Source: Mycolicibacterium austroafricanum (GTDB taxonomy: Bacteria; Actinomycetota; Actinomycetes; Mycobacteriales; Mycobacteriaceae). Taken from it: a stretch of 42,364 nucleotides of DNA. The translations under genes and the position numbers were made by a program. This document shows positions 22,594-29,925 of this stretch, in pieces. Numbering within the stretch: the stretch's first letter is position 1; every line of letters starts with the position of its first letter. The notes under the pieces were generated by a model. That model was given only the letters and a program-made list of their open reading frames with translations. It did not search any database and was not told where the DNA came from. Where the stretch lies: the NCBI RefSeq assembly GCF_000612725.1, contig NZ_HG964456.1:358217-400580 (forward strand), read 5' to 3'.

Positions 22594-23214
22594 ATGCCGA
22601 CTTCACGGGCGCGGCGGAACTGGGGCGACGACCGGGCGCTGCTCAACGACGAGGAAGCCCGGGACCGACTGCTGGATGCGGCCGAGCGATGCGTGGCGCG
22701 GCGCGGCGACACCCAGATCCGGATGTCCGAGGTCGCCGACGCGGCGAACGTGGTGCGGTCGACGGTCTACCGCTACTACCCGAGCCGGGACGATCTGCTG
22801 CTCGGCCTGGTCCTGCGGCGGGTCGACAGGGCATGCACCCGCTGGATCCGCGAGCTGCGACGGCCACAGGACGCGGCGGCCAGCATCCGCGAACTCGTAC
22901 TTCTGCCCGCCGCTTCCGTGGACAGCGGGGACCCGGTCAACCTCGCGCTGTATGCCGGCGAAAGTACCGGTCTGGCAACGGTTCTGGAGGCGGGGGCGCA
23001 GTCCGTCACCGAGATCGTGGCGGGAAATCTCAAGCCGCTGTTCAAGGCGTGGAAGGACGAGGGGCAGATCTATCCCGACCTCGACCTGAACGAGACGGTG
23101 CAGTGGATGTCGGCGACGTCGTCGTTCCTGTTGACGCCCACCTGGCGGCACCGTTCGCCGGCCGCCAAGCGGCGCTTCGTGGATCGATACCTGTTGCGCG
23201 CGTTGATCCGCTGA
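22594..23214 (+). CDS. TetR-family transcriptional regulator
   Basis: 206 aa. Helix-turn-helix at residues ~25-70 (LLDAAERCVARRGDTQIRMS, then SEVADAANVVRSTVYRYYPS), and an all-helical ligand domain. It lies upstream of an Rv3169-like gene and an aminoglycoside-phosphotransferase-like gene; in M. tuberculosis a TetR gene (Rv3167c) also borders Rv3168-Rv3169, which suggests it controls this cluster. The 69-bp downstream gap is AT-rich with an 8-bp direct repeat that may be its binding region. ATG 22594 gives a normal N-terminus. Confidence 0.88.
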   Translation: MPTSRARRNWGDDRALLNDEEARDRLLDAAERCVARRGDTQIRMSEVADAANVVRSTVYRYYPSRDDLLLGLVLRRVDRACTRWIRELRRPQDAAASIRELVLLPAASVDSGDPVNLALYAGESTGLATVLEAGAQSVTEIVAGNLKPLFKAWKDEGQIYPDLDLNETVQWMSATSSFLLTPTWRHRSPAAKRRFVDRYLLRALIR

Positions 23215-23238
23215 CTCGGACATATCCTGCGGATTGCC

Positions 23239-23274
23239 CCGATAACAGACAAAATCTGAAAACTGTCCGATAAC
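23239..23274 (+). promoter_or_regulatory. AT-rich control region with direct repeat CCGATAAC
   Basis: CCGATAAC occurs at 23239 and 23267, 28 bp apart, flanking an A-rich stretch with CAGA/TCTG and ACAG/CTGT half-sites. The second copy overlaps a TAACGT -10 hexamer (23271-23276) that ends 7 bases before the ATG at 23284. A plausible TetR operator over a leaderless promoter. Confidence 0.4.
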
Positions 23275-23283
23275 GTCACGATC

Positions 23284-24399
23284 ATGGGGTACTCCGCCGC
23301 CGACGAGTCGTTCACCCATCAGCTGCCCACGACATTCGATCAGGTGCACGACCCCGATCCGACGTGGTCGGACCGCTGCTACTTCTTCGCCGCGTCGCCC
23401 GACGGCACGATGCTGCTGGCCAGCGGCTACGGCAACAACCCGAACACCGCCACCGGGCTGGGCTATGTCAAGGTCAGCCTCGCCGACGGCCGGCACTGGG
23501 ATCTTCTTGCGGGCCGTCCGGTGACCGGTGGCGATCGTGACGATCTCGCCGCCGGCCCGATGCGCTGGACCTGCGTGGAACCGCTGAAGAAATGGCGACT
23601 CGACGTCGCGCCCAACGACTCCGGGATCGAATGGGAGCTCTACTACGAGCCGACCGCACCGATGTGGGAACTGCTGCCGATGAAGGTGCGCGACAACGAC
23701 GGACGAGTTCTGGCCGACATGTACCACATGAAGGAGCCGGGCCGCTGGACCGGATGGGTCAAGATCGACGGTGAACGCACCAGCGTCGACGGCTTCCACG
23801 GCGGGCGGGACAGGACCTTCGGCGTCCGGGTGTCGGACAAGATCGATTTCTGGCTGTGGCTGGACGCGGGCTTCGAGGACCAGGCCATCGAGGCCTGGGT
23901 CATCGAATCATCCGATGGCACCGTCCATTACGTCGACGGTGGCATCACCCGCACCGACGGCACGCTGTCGAAGCGGTTCGTCAAGATCGACCACGACGTC
24001 ACGTTCGACGCCGGCCGCAAGCGTCCGGCCGGGGCGGTGCTGGTGTTCACCGACGAGGACGGCCAGACCTACCGGGTCACCGCGGACAGTCCGCACCGGC
24101 ACGTCAACGCCTACTACGGCCTTCCGATGTCGCACTGCCGCTACCAGGATCTCGGCGACGGCGGCTACTTCATCCACTTCCGTTGGGACAGTGACGACGC
24201 CGGTCAACTCGCCGAGACCGAGGACAAGTCGATGGCGTTGGACCAGCTGATGCGCTTCGATTTCGACGGTCGAACCGGCTGGGGTGTCTTCGAACTGCTC
24301 ATGGGCGGGGCGGGGTACCGGCGCTACCCGAACTGGCCGGCCATGGACATGACGTCGTTCACCCAGGACAAGACGCCCGTCGATCGGCTGCAGTCGTGA
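23284..24399 (+). CDS. Conserved protein, Rv3169-like (DUF7064/7065 type)
   Basis: 371 aa with no signal peptide. It is a soluble, Trp/Asp-rich beta protein of the type next to aminoglycoside-phosphotransferase-like genes in mycobacteria; I recall Rv3169 (about 374 aa) as the counterpart. Notable blocks are WSDRCYFFAASPDG, GRDRTFGVRVSDKIDFWLWL (quoted to 20 residues) and YGLPMSHCRYQDLGDGGYF. Related folds are seen in carotenoid-hydratase/lipocalin-like proteins, but that link is weak. It overlaps the following kinase-like gene by 4 bp, so the two are likely to act together. Reaction unknown. Confidence 0.75.
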   Translation: MGYSAADESFTHQLPTTFDQVHDPDPTWSDRCYFFAASPDGTMLLASGYGNNPNTATGLGYVKVSLADGRHWDLLAGRPVTGGDRDDLAAGPMRWTCVEPLKKWRLDVAPNDSGIEWELYYEPTAPMWELLPMKVRDNDGRVLADMYHMKEPGRWTGWVKIDGERTSVDGFHGGRDRTFGVRVSDKIDFWLWLDAGFEDQAIEAWVIESSDGTVHYVDGGITRTDGTLSKRFVKIDHDVTFDAGRKRPAGAVLVFTDEDGQTYRVTADSPHRHVNAYYGLPMSHCRYQDLGDGGYFIHFRWDSDDAGQLAETEDKSMALDQLMRFDFDGRTGWGVFELLMGGAGYRRYPNWPAMDMTSFTQDKTPVDRLQS

Positions 24400-25478
24400 C
24401 CACCGAAGACATCGCCGACCGGCTCACCGGTTGGCTGCGCAAGCAGATTCCCGACGCCGACGACGTCCGGGTCGAGGGGCTGGACCGGGTCACCTTCGGT
24501 CATTCGGCCGAGATGATGGTCCTGACGGTGGTCACATCTCGTGGCGGCCATGACAGTTGCCGGGATGTGGTGGTTCGGATGCGCCCGAAGCCGCCGGCGC
24601 TGCTGGAGCCCTACGACCTCGGACGGCAGTTCACCATCCTGCGCGCCCTGGAGCCCACCACGGTACGGGCGCCGAGGGCGTTGTGGTGGGAACACACCGG
24701 AGACGTGCTGGGCCGTCCGTTCCTGGTGATGGAGCGCGTCGACGGGGTGGTCTATGAGATGGACGCGCCTGCAGGCGTTTCCGACGACACCGTCGCCGAA
24801 ATGTGCAGGAGCCTTGCCGAACAAATCGCTGCGATCCACTCGGTGGACCTCGACACCACGGGCTTGAAGGCGCTCGACGACGGCCCCACCCACCTGGTCC
24901 GGGAACTCGACCATTGGGCCGGCGAGATGGCGCGGGTCCAGCGCGGCCCCCTCCCCGCGCTGGAACGTCTGCACGCGGCGTTGCGCGACAGTATGCCGGC
25001 CGGCTGCCCGACGGTCACGCTGGTGCACGGGGATGCCAAGCCCGGCAACTTCGCGTTCGCAGGCGGCGCCGTCAGCGCGGTCTTCGACTGGGAGATGACC
25101 ACGATCGGCGATCCACTGACCGATATCGGCTGGCTGGAGCTGCTGTGGATGCAGCCGGTCGGGATCACCAGCCACCCGGGTGCGCTCGGCGTCGACGACC
25201 TGGTCGCGCACTATGAGGCCGTCAGCGGCATCACGGTGGCGAACCGCTCCTGGTACCGCGCGTTCAACGCCTACAAGATGGCGGTCATCTGTCTGATCGG
25301 CGCGATGCTCGTGGACTCGGGTCACAGCGACGACAAGAAGCTGGTGCTGGCCGCCTACGGGACCGCGATGCTCACCGCGATCGGTCTCACGGAAATGGGC
25401 ATCGACGACAAGCCCGCGGACGGCCCCGTGATGCCGCGGGAGGACCGCATCGAGGCGGTGCTGGCTCAGGCCGACTGA
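24396..25478 (+). CDS. Aminoglycoside-phosphotransferase-family (kinase-like) protein
   Basis: 360 aa APH/choline-kinase fold. The catalytic loop is LVHGDAKPGNFAF (Asp213, Asn218) and the metal-binding segment is FDWEM (Asp231). Mycobacterial relatives such as Rv3168 and the fused ACAD10/11-type kinases act on small molecules, not necessarily antibiotics; resistance should not be assumed. GTG start inside the stop codon of the previous gene (4-bp overlap). The 3' end overlaps the convergent gene by 13 bp. Confidence 0.88.
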   Translation: MTTEDIADRLTGWLRKQIPDADDVRVEGLDRVTFGHSAEMMVLTVVTSRGGHDSCRDVVVRMRPKPPALLEPYDLGRQFTILRALEPTTVRAPRALWWEHTGDVLGRPFLVMERVDGVVYEMDAPAGVSDDTVAEMCRSLAEQIAAIHSVDLDTTGLKALDDGPTHLVRELDHWAGEMARVQRGPLPALERLHAALRDSMPAGCPTVTLVHGDAKPGNFAFAGGAVSAVFDWEMTTIGDPLTDIGWLELLWMQPVGITSHPGALGVDDLVAHYEAVSGITVANRSWYRAFNAYKMAVICLIGAMLVDSGHSDDKKLVLAAYGTAMLTAIGLTEMGIDDKPADGPVMPREDRIEAVLAQAD

Positions 25479-26266
25479 CCGTGGCCCTCGGCGGCCCACT
25501 CCTCGGTCACGCGCGCCTTCTGCTCTGCCGCCACCTGACTCAGGTGGGCAGCTTTCGGCCAGCCGTAGTAGGCAGCGAAATGCAGTGTCAGCTCGTCCAT
25601 TTCGGTGAACGACAGATCACGGCTCTTCAGCGCGGCGTAGACGTGGCTGATGATCGGGTATGGCGCGTCCTGGAAGGCCACGCAGGCCACGGTGATCAGC
25701 CGTCGTTCCCGCATACCAAGCCCGGGACGCAACCACATCTCACCGAAGACGAAGTTCAGGATGCCCGCGCCGTGGAAGGGGTCGTCCCGGGCCGGCGCGA
25801 AGGGCAGGCAGTTGACGTCCTTGAACGACTGCTCCCCGGCGGCCAGCCGGGCTTCGGGATCGCTCGGTGTGGTCAGCGGAAGCAGCGGAGGCGGCGGAGG
25901 TACCTCCACACCGCGCTCGCCGTGGATGCGGTGCCACTGTTCGGCGACGATCATGTTGAACCGGGACGCCTTGGGCCATCCGCCGTAGACCGCGAAATGC
26001 AGTACTGCTTCCCGCATCTCGGTGATCGTCACCTCCCCGCTGTTGAGCGCGGCGTAGACGTGGTCGCGCAACGGTCCTTCTGCATCGGCGGCGGCGACAC
26101 AGGGGAGCGTGACGAAGTGCCGGTCCCGGCGGCTCAGCCCGGGGCGTTGCCACACGTCGGCGAAGACGAAGGCGAGTATGTGTGCCGCGGCGGGGCTGGT
26201 CACCTCGGGTGGTGGAAAGGTCATGATGTCGGTGAACGCCGCCTCGGCGCGGGCAGTGGAGGTCAT
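25466..26266 (-). CDS. Double carboxymuconolactone-decarboxylase-like protein
   Basis: 266 aa made of two homologous halves about 139 residues apart. Each has a RRDRH/RERR block, DHVYAAL/SHVYAAL, a TEM motif and LHFAxYxGWPKA (His90 and His229), the AhpD/CMD-like helix pattern. No CxxC active site of AhpD peroxidase type is present. A Pro-rich linker (~122-130) joins the halves. It is the third gene of the SDR operon, with GAAAGGG 7 bases upstream of the ATG. CMD proteins are found in catabolic clusters as decarboxylases or redox partners; this one's role is not known. Confidence 0.85.
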   Translation of the reverse strand: MTSTARAEAAFTDIMTFPPPEVTSPAAAHILAFVFADVWQRPGLSRRDRHFVTLPCVAAADAEGPLRDHVYAALNSGEVTITEMREAVLHFAVYGGWPKASRFNMIVAEQWHRIHGERGVEVPPPPPLLPLTTPSDPEARLAAGEQSFKDVNCLPFAPARDDPFHGAGILNFVFGEMWLRPGLGMRERRLITVACVAFQDAPYPIISHVYAALKSRDLSFTEMDELTLHFAAYYGWPKAAHLSQVAAEQKARVTEEWAAEGHGQSA

Positions 26267-26288
26267 GGCATCGCCCTTTCGTAACCGC

Positions 26289-27095
26289 TCACCGCAGGGT
26301 GACGCCGGCGTCGACCTTGAACTCCAGACCCGTCACGTAGCGGGACTCGTCGGAGACCAGGAACAGCACCGCGTTGCTGACGTCGACGGCCTCGGCCATC
26401 TGGATCGGCATCGCGTTGAGGAACAGCGGTCCGAGGTCGGGCCGCTGTTGTGCGATCAGATCGCGCAGCGATTCCGGGCGCATCCCGGTTTCCACCCCGG
26501 TCGGATGCACGGTGTTGACCCGCACGCTCTGGGCGGCAACCTCATTGGCCAGCGCCTTGCTCATGCCGACCACGCCGTGTTTGGACGCCGTGTAGGGCGT
26601 GTGCAGCGGCGTGCCCTTGATCCCGGCCGCCGAGCTGATGTTGACCAGGCTGCCGCCGCGGTCGACCAGGTGCGGCAGCGCCGCGGCGCAGGTGTTCCAG
26701 GTCCCGATCAGGTTGACGTCGACGACCGTTCGCCACTGTTCGGCGGTGGTGGTGTCCCAGGTTCCCGCGGTCAGCACTCCGGCGTTGGCCACCGCGGCGT
26801 CCAGGCCGCCCAGCCGGGCGACACCGTCGTCGACGGCGGTCGCCAGCGCGGCGCCGTCGCGCACGTCGACGACGTGCGTCACCGCTCGCCTGCCGATATC
26901 TTCGACCAGCCTTGCGGTTTCGGCCAGATCGTCGGGGGAGGCGAGCGGGTACTCGATCTCGGGCAACGACTCGCAGATGTCGACGAGGATCAGGTCGGCG
27001 CCTTCCCCGGCCAAGCGGACGGCGTGACTGCGGCCCATCCCGCGGGCGGCGCCGGTGATCAGTACCCGCTTGCCCGCGACGCGCCCGGCGCTCAT
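26289..27095 (-). CDS. Mycofactocin-type SDR oxidoreductase (2)
   Basis: 268 aa short-chain dehydrogenase. Cofactor motif TGAARGMGRSHAVRLA, the NAGV strand and the catalytic SSAAG...YTASK set are present. It has the insertion after the second beta strand (VDICESLPEIEYPLASPDD) that marks the mycofactocin-coupled SDR subfamily, whose members hold NAD(H) tightly and pass electrons to mycofactocin. Start ATG overlaps the stop of the upstream SDR (ATGA), so both are co-translated. The substrate, likely an alcohol or ketone, is unknown. Confidence 0.9.
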   Translation of the reverse strand: MSAGRVAGKRVLITGAARGMGRSHAVRLAGEGADLILVDICESLPEIEYPLASPDDLAETARLVEDIGRRAVTHVVDVRDGAALATAVDDGVARLGGLDAAVANAGVLTAGTWDTTTAEQWRTVVDVNLIGTWNTCAAALPHLVDRGGSLVNISSAAGIKGTPLHTPYTASKHGVVGMSKALANEVAAQSVRVNTVHPTGVETGMRPESLRDLIAQQRPDLGPLFLNAMPIQMAEAVDVSNAVLFLVSDESRYVTGLEFKVDAGVTLR

Positions 27096-27922
27096 AGCTT
27101 GTTGCAGAAGCCGGCGTCGACCGGGAACGTGACCCCGGTGACGTATCTGGCGGCGTCGGAGACCAGGTAGGCGACCGCGGCGCTGATGTCCTCGGGTTCC
27201 AGCAGGTCGACCGGCATCGGGTTCTGCAGGTGTGGACCACCGTCGGGATAGTGCTCGAGGAACTCGGTCATGGCGGGATTGACGGCCATCATCGTGTTGA
27301 CCGCGGTGGGATGCACGGTGTTGACCCGGATACTGTGCGGGGCAAGCGCATTGGCCAGGGCCCGCATCAGCCCGACAATGCCGTGCTTGGAGGCGGCGTA
27401 GCCCAGCCCCCCGCCCTGCATGCCGCCGAAGCCGCGCAGGCCGGCCGTCGAGCTGGTGAATACCATCGACCCACCCCGCCCGCCGGCGATCAGGTGGGGG
27501 ATCGCGGCCTTGGCGGTGTGGAACGTCCCGACGAGGTTCACGTCGAGCACGTCGGTCCACATCTCGAGGTCCTCGGCGTCGGTGAGCTCGCGGAACGACA
27601 TCGCGGCGATCCCGGCGTTCGCGCACACGATGTCGAGGCGGCCGAAGTGCTCGACCCCGGCGTCGAGTGCACCCTTGACCGCCGAGAAGTCACGCACGTC
27701 GGCGACCGAACCGAGCATCTTGGCGCCCTGTGCCTCCACCAGGGCGACGGTCTCCTCCAGCTCCGCGGGCGTGGCCATCGGATAGCCGTTCGATGCGATG
27801 TCGGAACAGATGTCGACACCGATGATGTCGGCGCCGTCGGCGGCCAGGCGCACCGCGTGACTGCGGCCCTGTCCGCGCGCGACCCCGGTGATGAACGCGA
27901 CCCTGCCGTCGAGAGAACCCAT
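27092..27922 (-). CDS. Mycofactocin-type SDR oxidoreductase (1)
   Basis: 276 aa paralogue of the next gene. TGVARGQGRSHAVRLAADGA is followed by VDICSDIASNGYPMATPAEL, the subfamily insertion; the catalytic SSTAG and YAASK are present, and the C-terminus ends VTFPVDAGFCNKL. First gene of a minus-strand operon (SDR-SDR-CMD). A GAGG Shine-Dalgarno precedes the ATG by 4 bases. Two palindromes between this gene and the divergent TetR gene are the likely operators. Mycofactocin use is a family inference; no mft genes are in the window. Confidence 0.92.
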   Translation of the reverse strand: MGSLDGRVAFITGVARGQGRSHAVRLAADGADIIGVDICSDIASNGYPMATPAELEETVALVEAQGAKMLGSVADVRDFSAVKGALDAGVEHFGRLDIVCANAGIAAMSFRELTDAEDLEMWTDVLDVNLVGTFHTAKAAIPHLIAGGRGGSMVFTSSTAGLRGFGGMQGGGLGYAASKHGIVGLMRALANALAPHSIRVNTVHPTAVNTMMAVNPAMTEFLEHYPDGGPHLQNPMPVDLLEPEDISAAVAYLVSDAARYVTGVTFPVDAGFCNKL

Positions 27923-27937
27923 GAAACCTCACTGTCT

Positions 27938-27954
27938 GAGTAACTGCGTTACTC
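27938..27954. promoter_or_regulatory. Palindromic operator 1 (GAGTAAC-N3-GTTACTC)
   Basis: Perfect 7-bp arms around TGC, 15 bp upstream of the SDR start. It has the form of a TetR-family operator and would be bound by the divergent TetR protein. Confidence 0.75.
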
Positions 27955-27956
27955 CG

Positions 27957-27964
27957 GTACAGTA
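27957..27964. promoter_or_regulatory. Overlapping divergent -10 boxes between the operators
   Basis: TACAGT (27958-27963, plus strand) faces the TetR gene, and TACTGT (27964-27959, minus strand) faces the SDR operon. Both fit TAnnnT and lie between or within the two operators, so bound repressor would block both directions. Leaders would be about 30 bases. Confidence 0.45.
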
Positions 27965-27976
27965 ACGGCGTTACTC
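27960..27976. promoter_or_regulatory. Palindromic operator 2 (AGTAAC-N3-GTTACT)
   Basis: Six-bp perfect arms around GGC; the outermost pair is mismatched. Its centre is 22 bp, about two helical turns, from that of operator 1, so two repressor dimers would sit on the same face. Confidence 0.72.
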
Positions 27977-28000
27977 ACGAGCGGCAAGGACATTCGAGAA

Positions 28001-28582
28001 ATGGGTGCAGAGGATCCGATCCTGACCGTGGTCGTCGACCTCTTGGAGAACGAGGGCTACGACGCGGTACAGCTGCGCGAGGTCGCCCGCCGTTCCCGCA
28101 CCTCGCTGACCACCATCTACAAGCGGTACTCGAATCGCGACGAGCTGATTCTCGCCGCGCTCGAGGCCTGGACCGACACCCACCGGTACGCCGCGGTGGT
28201 CGAGCAGCGGCGCGAGCCCGGCGAGACGCTGCACGACGCGTTGATGAGGCTGTTCCGTGTGCTCTTCGAGCCGTGGGAGCGTCATCCTGCGATGCTGGCC
28301 GCCTACTTCCGCGCGCGCACCGGCCCGAGCGGAAAGCGGCTGCTGCGAAGGGGTCTCGACGTCGTGGTGCCCGCGGCCCTCGACGTGCTCGCGGGCGTGG
28401 ACGAAGAGTTCATCGCCGACATGGACACCGTCATCGCCAATGTCATCTACGGCCTGCTCGGGCGGTTCGCCGCGGGTGAGATCACGATCACCGACATCCT
28501 GCCCGCGATCGACCGCACCGTGTATCGGCTGACCGCCGGTTATGCCCTGGAAGCTGCAGGGGATGGCGTCCGCCGCGGCTGA
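28001..28582 (+). CDS. TetR-family transcriptional regulator of the SDR operon
   Basis: 193 aa. N-terminal helix-turn-helix (ENEGYDAVQLREVARRSRTS, then LTTIYKRYSNRDELILAAL) and a helical ligand domain. It is divergent from the SDR-SDR-CMD operon, with two matching palindromes in the 78-bp gap; this is the common layout for a local repressor that also controls itself. The ligand may be a substrate or product of the SDRs. An AAGGA about 11 bases upstream of the ATG is a weak Shine-Dalgarno. Confidence 0.9.
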   Translation: MGAEDPILTVVVDLLENEGYDAVQLREVARRSRTSLTTIYKRYSNRDELILAALEAWTDTHRYAAVVEQRREPGETLHDALMRLFRVLFEPWERHPAMLAAYFRARTGPSGKRLLRRGLDVVVPAALDVLAGVDEEFIADMDTVIANVIYGLLGRFAAGEITITDILPAIDRTVYRLTAGYALEAAGDGVRRG

Positions 28583-28674
28583 GCAGCGGGCGTCGGATTG
28601 TCCGCGATTCATGAATGGTATGTCCTGGAAAATCACGTGGACCGCAACGGTCTGAATGCCGTTCAATGCCAGTC

Positions 28675-29541
28675 ATGGCGACAGATCAGGCGCGCACCGG
28701 TGCCCTCATGGCTGTGGGGTCGATGGTGTGCGTACAGCTCGGGCTGGCGATCGCCGTCACGTTGATCGAGGACATCGGGGTCGAAGGCGCCGCGTGGTTG
28801 CGATTGGCGTGGGCGGGCATCCTGTTCCTGGTCATTGTCCGCCCACGCCGGAAAGCGTTCACCCGCAACAGCTTTCTGATGTGTGTGCTGCTCGGTGTGG
28901 TCACCGCCGCAATCACCTTGCTGTTCATGGCCGCCTTGGCCCGCATCCCGCTCGGCACCGCGAGCGCGCTGGAGTTCCTCGGCCCGCTCGGGGTGGCGGT
29001 GGCCCGCGGCCGCGGGCAGGGCCGGTGGATATGGCCCGGCCTCGCCGCCGTCGGCGTGCTGTCGCTGACCCAGCCGTGGAGCGCAGCGGTGGACCCGGTC
29101 GGAGTCGGGTACGCGCTGTGCGCGGCGGCCTGCTGGGCGGGCTACATCCTGCTCACCCAGAAGGTGGGCGACGAGGTCGCCGGGATCAACGGGCTGGCGG
29201 TGTCGATGCCCGTCGCGGGACTGGTGGCCACCGTGACCGTCGGCCCCGCGGTCATCGAGAGGATGACCCCGCAGATACTGCTGATCGGCATCGGTCTGGC
29301 GATCCTGCTCCCGGTGGTGCCGTTCGCGTTGGAGCTGCTGGCCCTGCGCCGGCTCACCGCGGCGGCGTTCGGCACCCTGATGGCTCTGGAGCCCGCCTTC
29401 GCGATGCTTCTCGGATTCCTGATCCTGAACCAGGCGCCCGGCGCCGCCGGGGTGATCGGCATCCTGTTCGTGGTGGCGGCGGGGGTTGGCGCCGCCAGGT
29501 CGGGCGCCCGCGCTGCCCCGGTGCCCCTCGAAGTGGGCTGA
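28675..29541 (+). CDS. EamA-family (DMT) transporter
   Basis: 288 aa with about ten membrane segments in two EamA repeats (first ~10-130, second ~145-280). It resembles RhtA-type threonine/homoserine exporters: TAAITLLFMAALARIPLGTA, then ALEFLGPLGVAV and LRRLTAAAFGTLMALEPAFA. A substrate cannot be set from sequence. ATG 28675 is preferred because it directly precedes the first membrane segment; 28666 is an in-frame alternative. Its stop codon is the centre of GGGCTGAGCCC, and the next gene starts 20 bp later. Confidence 0.87.
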   Translation: MATDQARTGALMAVGSMVCVQLGLAIAVTLIEDIGVEGAAWLRLAWAGILFLVIVRPRRKAFTRNSFLMCVLLGVVTAAITLLFMAALARIPLGTASALEFLGPLGVAVARGRGQGRWIWPGLAAVGVLSLTQPWSAAVDPVGVGYALCAAACWAGYILLTQKVGDEVAGINGLAVSMPVAGLVATVTVGPAVIERMTPQILLIGIGLAILLPVVPFALELLALRRLTAAAFGTLMALEPAFAMLLGFLILNQAPGAAGVIGILFVVAAGVGAARSGARAAPVPLEVG

Positions 29542-29545
29542 GCCC
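29535..29545 (+). terminator. Stop-codon-centred palindrome GGGCTGAGCCC
   Basis: Perfect 5-bp arms around the stop of the EamA gene. It is a single copy of the structure seen repeated at the ends of ynfA and rbpA. Too short to be confident as a terminator. Confidence 0.3.
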
Positions 29546-29548
29546 GGT

Positions 29549-29554
29549 TAGCGT
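29549..29554 (+). promoter_or_regulatory. Putative -10 box for a leaderless transcript
   Basis: TAGCGT ends 7 bases before the ATG at 29562; no Shine-Dalgarno is present. Confidence 0.45.
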
Positions 29555-29561
29555 GGACGGC

Positions 29562-29915
29562 ATGGGCAGAGGCATCTTCGACACGCCCCTGGTGGGGATG
29601 TTCAACGCCGGCGCGGAACGTCTGATCGACGCACCCGTCGTCGGACCGCTGATCCGCCGCAGCACGGTGGTGATCCGGTACACCGGTAGACGGTCCGGTC
29701 AGACGTTCCAGACTCCGGTGAGTTACCGGAAATCGGGTGAGGTCATCGCCATCCGGGTGATGACGCCGGACAAGAAGACGTGGTGGCGCAACTTCACCGG
29801 CGACGGGGGACCCATCACGCTGATGAACTTCGACGGTGCCGACCGCACCGGACACGCCGTCGCGGAACGGGACGAGCGCGGCCGGGTCACCGTGACCGTC
29901 ACGCTCGACGCCTGA
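29562..29915 (+). CDS. Ddn-family F420H2-dependent nitroreductase/quinone reductase-like protein
   Basis: 117 aa, somewhat shorter than Ddn (~150 aa). The block VVIRYTGRRSGQTFQTPVSY and the following KKTWWRNFTGDG are typical of deazaflavin-dependent nitroreductase-family proteins, which bind F420 and reduce quinones or nitro compounds. The C-terminus seems to stop early after VTVTVTLDA, so the last helix of longer members may be missing. Nine bases separate its stop from the end of the convergent potC gene. Function inferred from family. Confidence 0.85.
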   Translation: MGRGIFDTPLVGMFNAGAERLIDAPVVGPLIRRSTVVIRYTGRRSGQTFQTPVSYRKSGEVIAIRVMTPDKKTWWRNFTGDGGPITLMNFDGADRTGHAVAERDERGRVTVTVTLDA

Positions 29916-29925
29916 CCGCGACCGG

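Noticed and set aside
24396..25478. Aminoglycoside resistance gene
   Set aside because: The kinase fold is clear, but mycobacterial relatives in this context act in metabolism; no evidence for antibiotic substrates.
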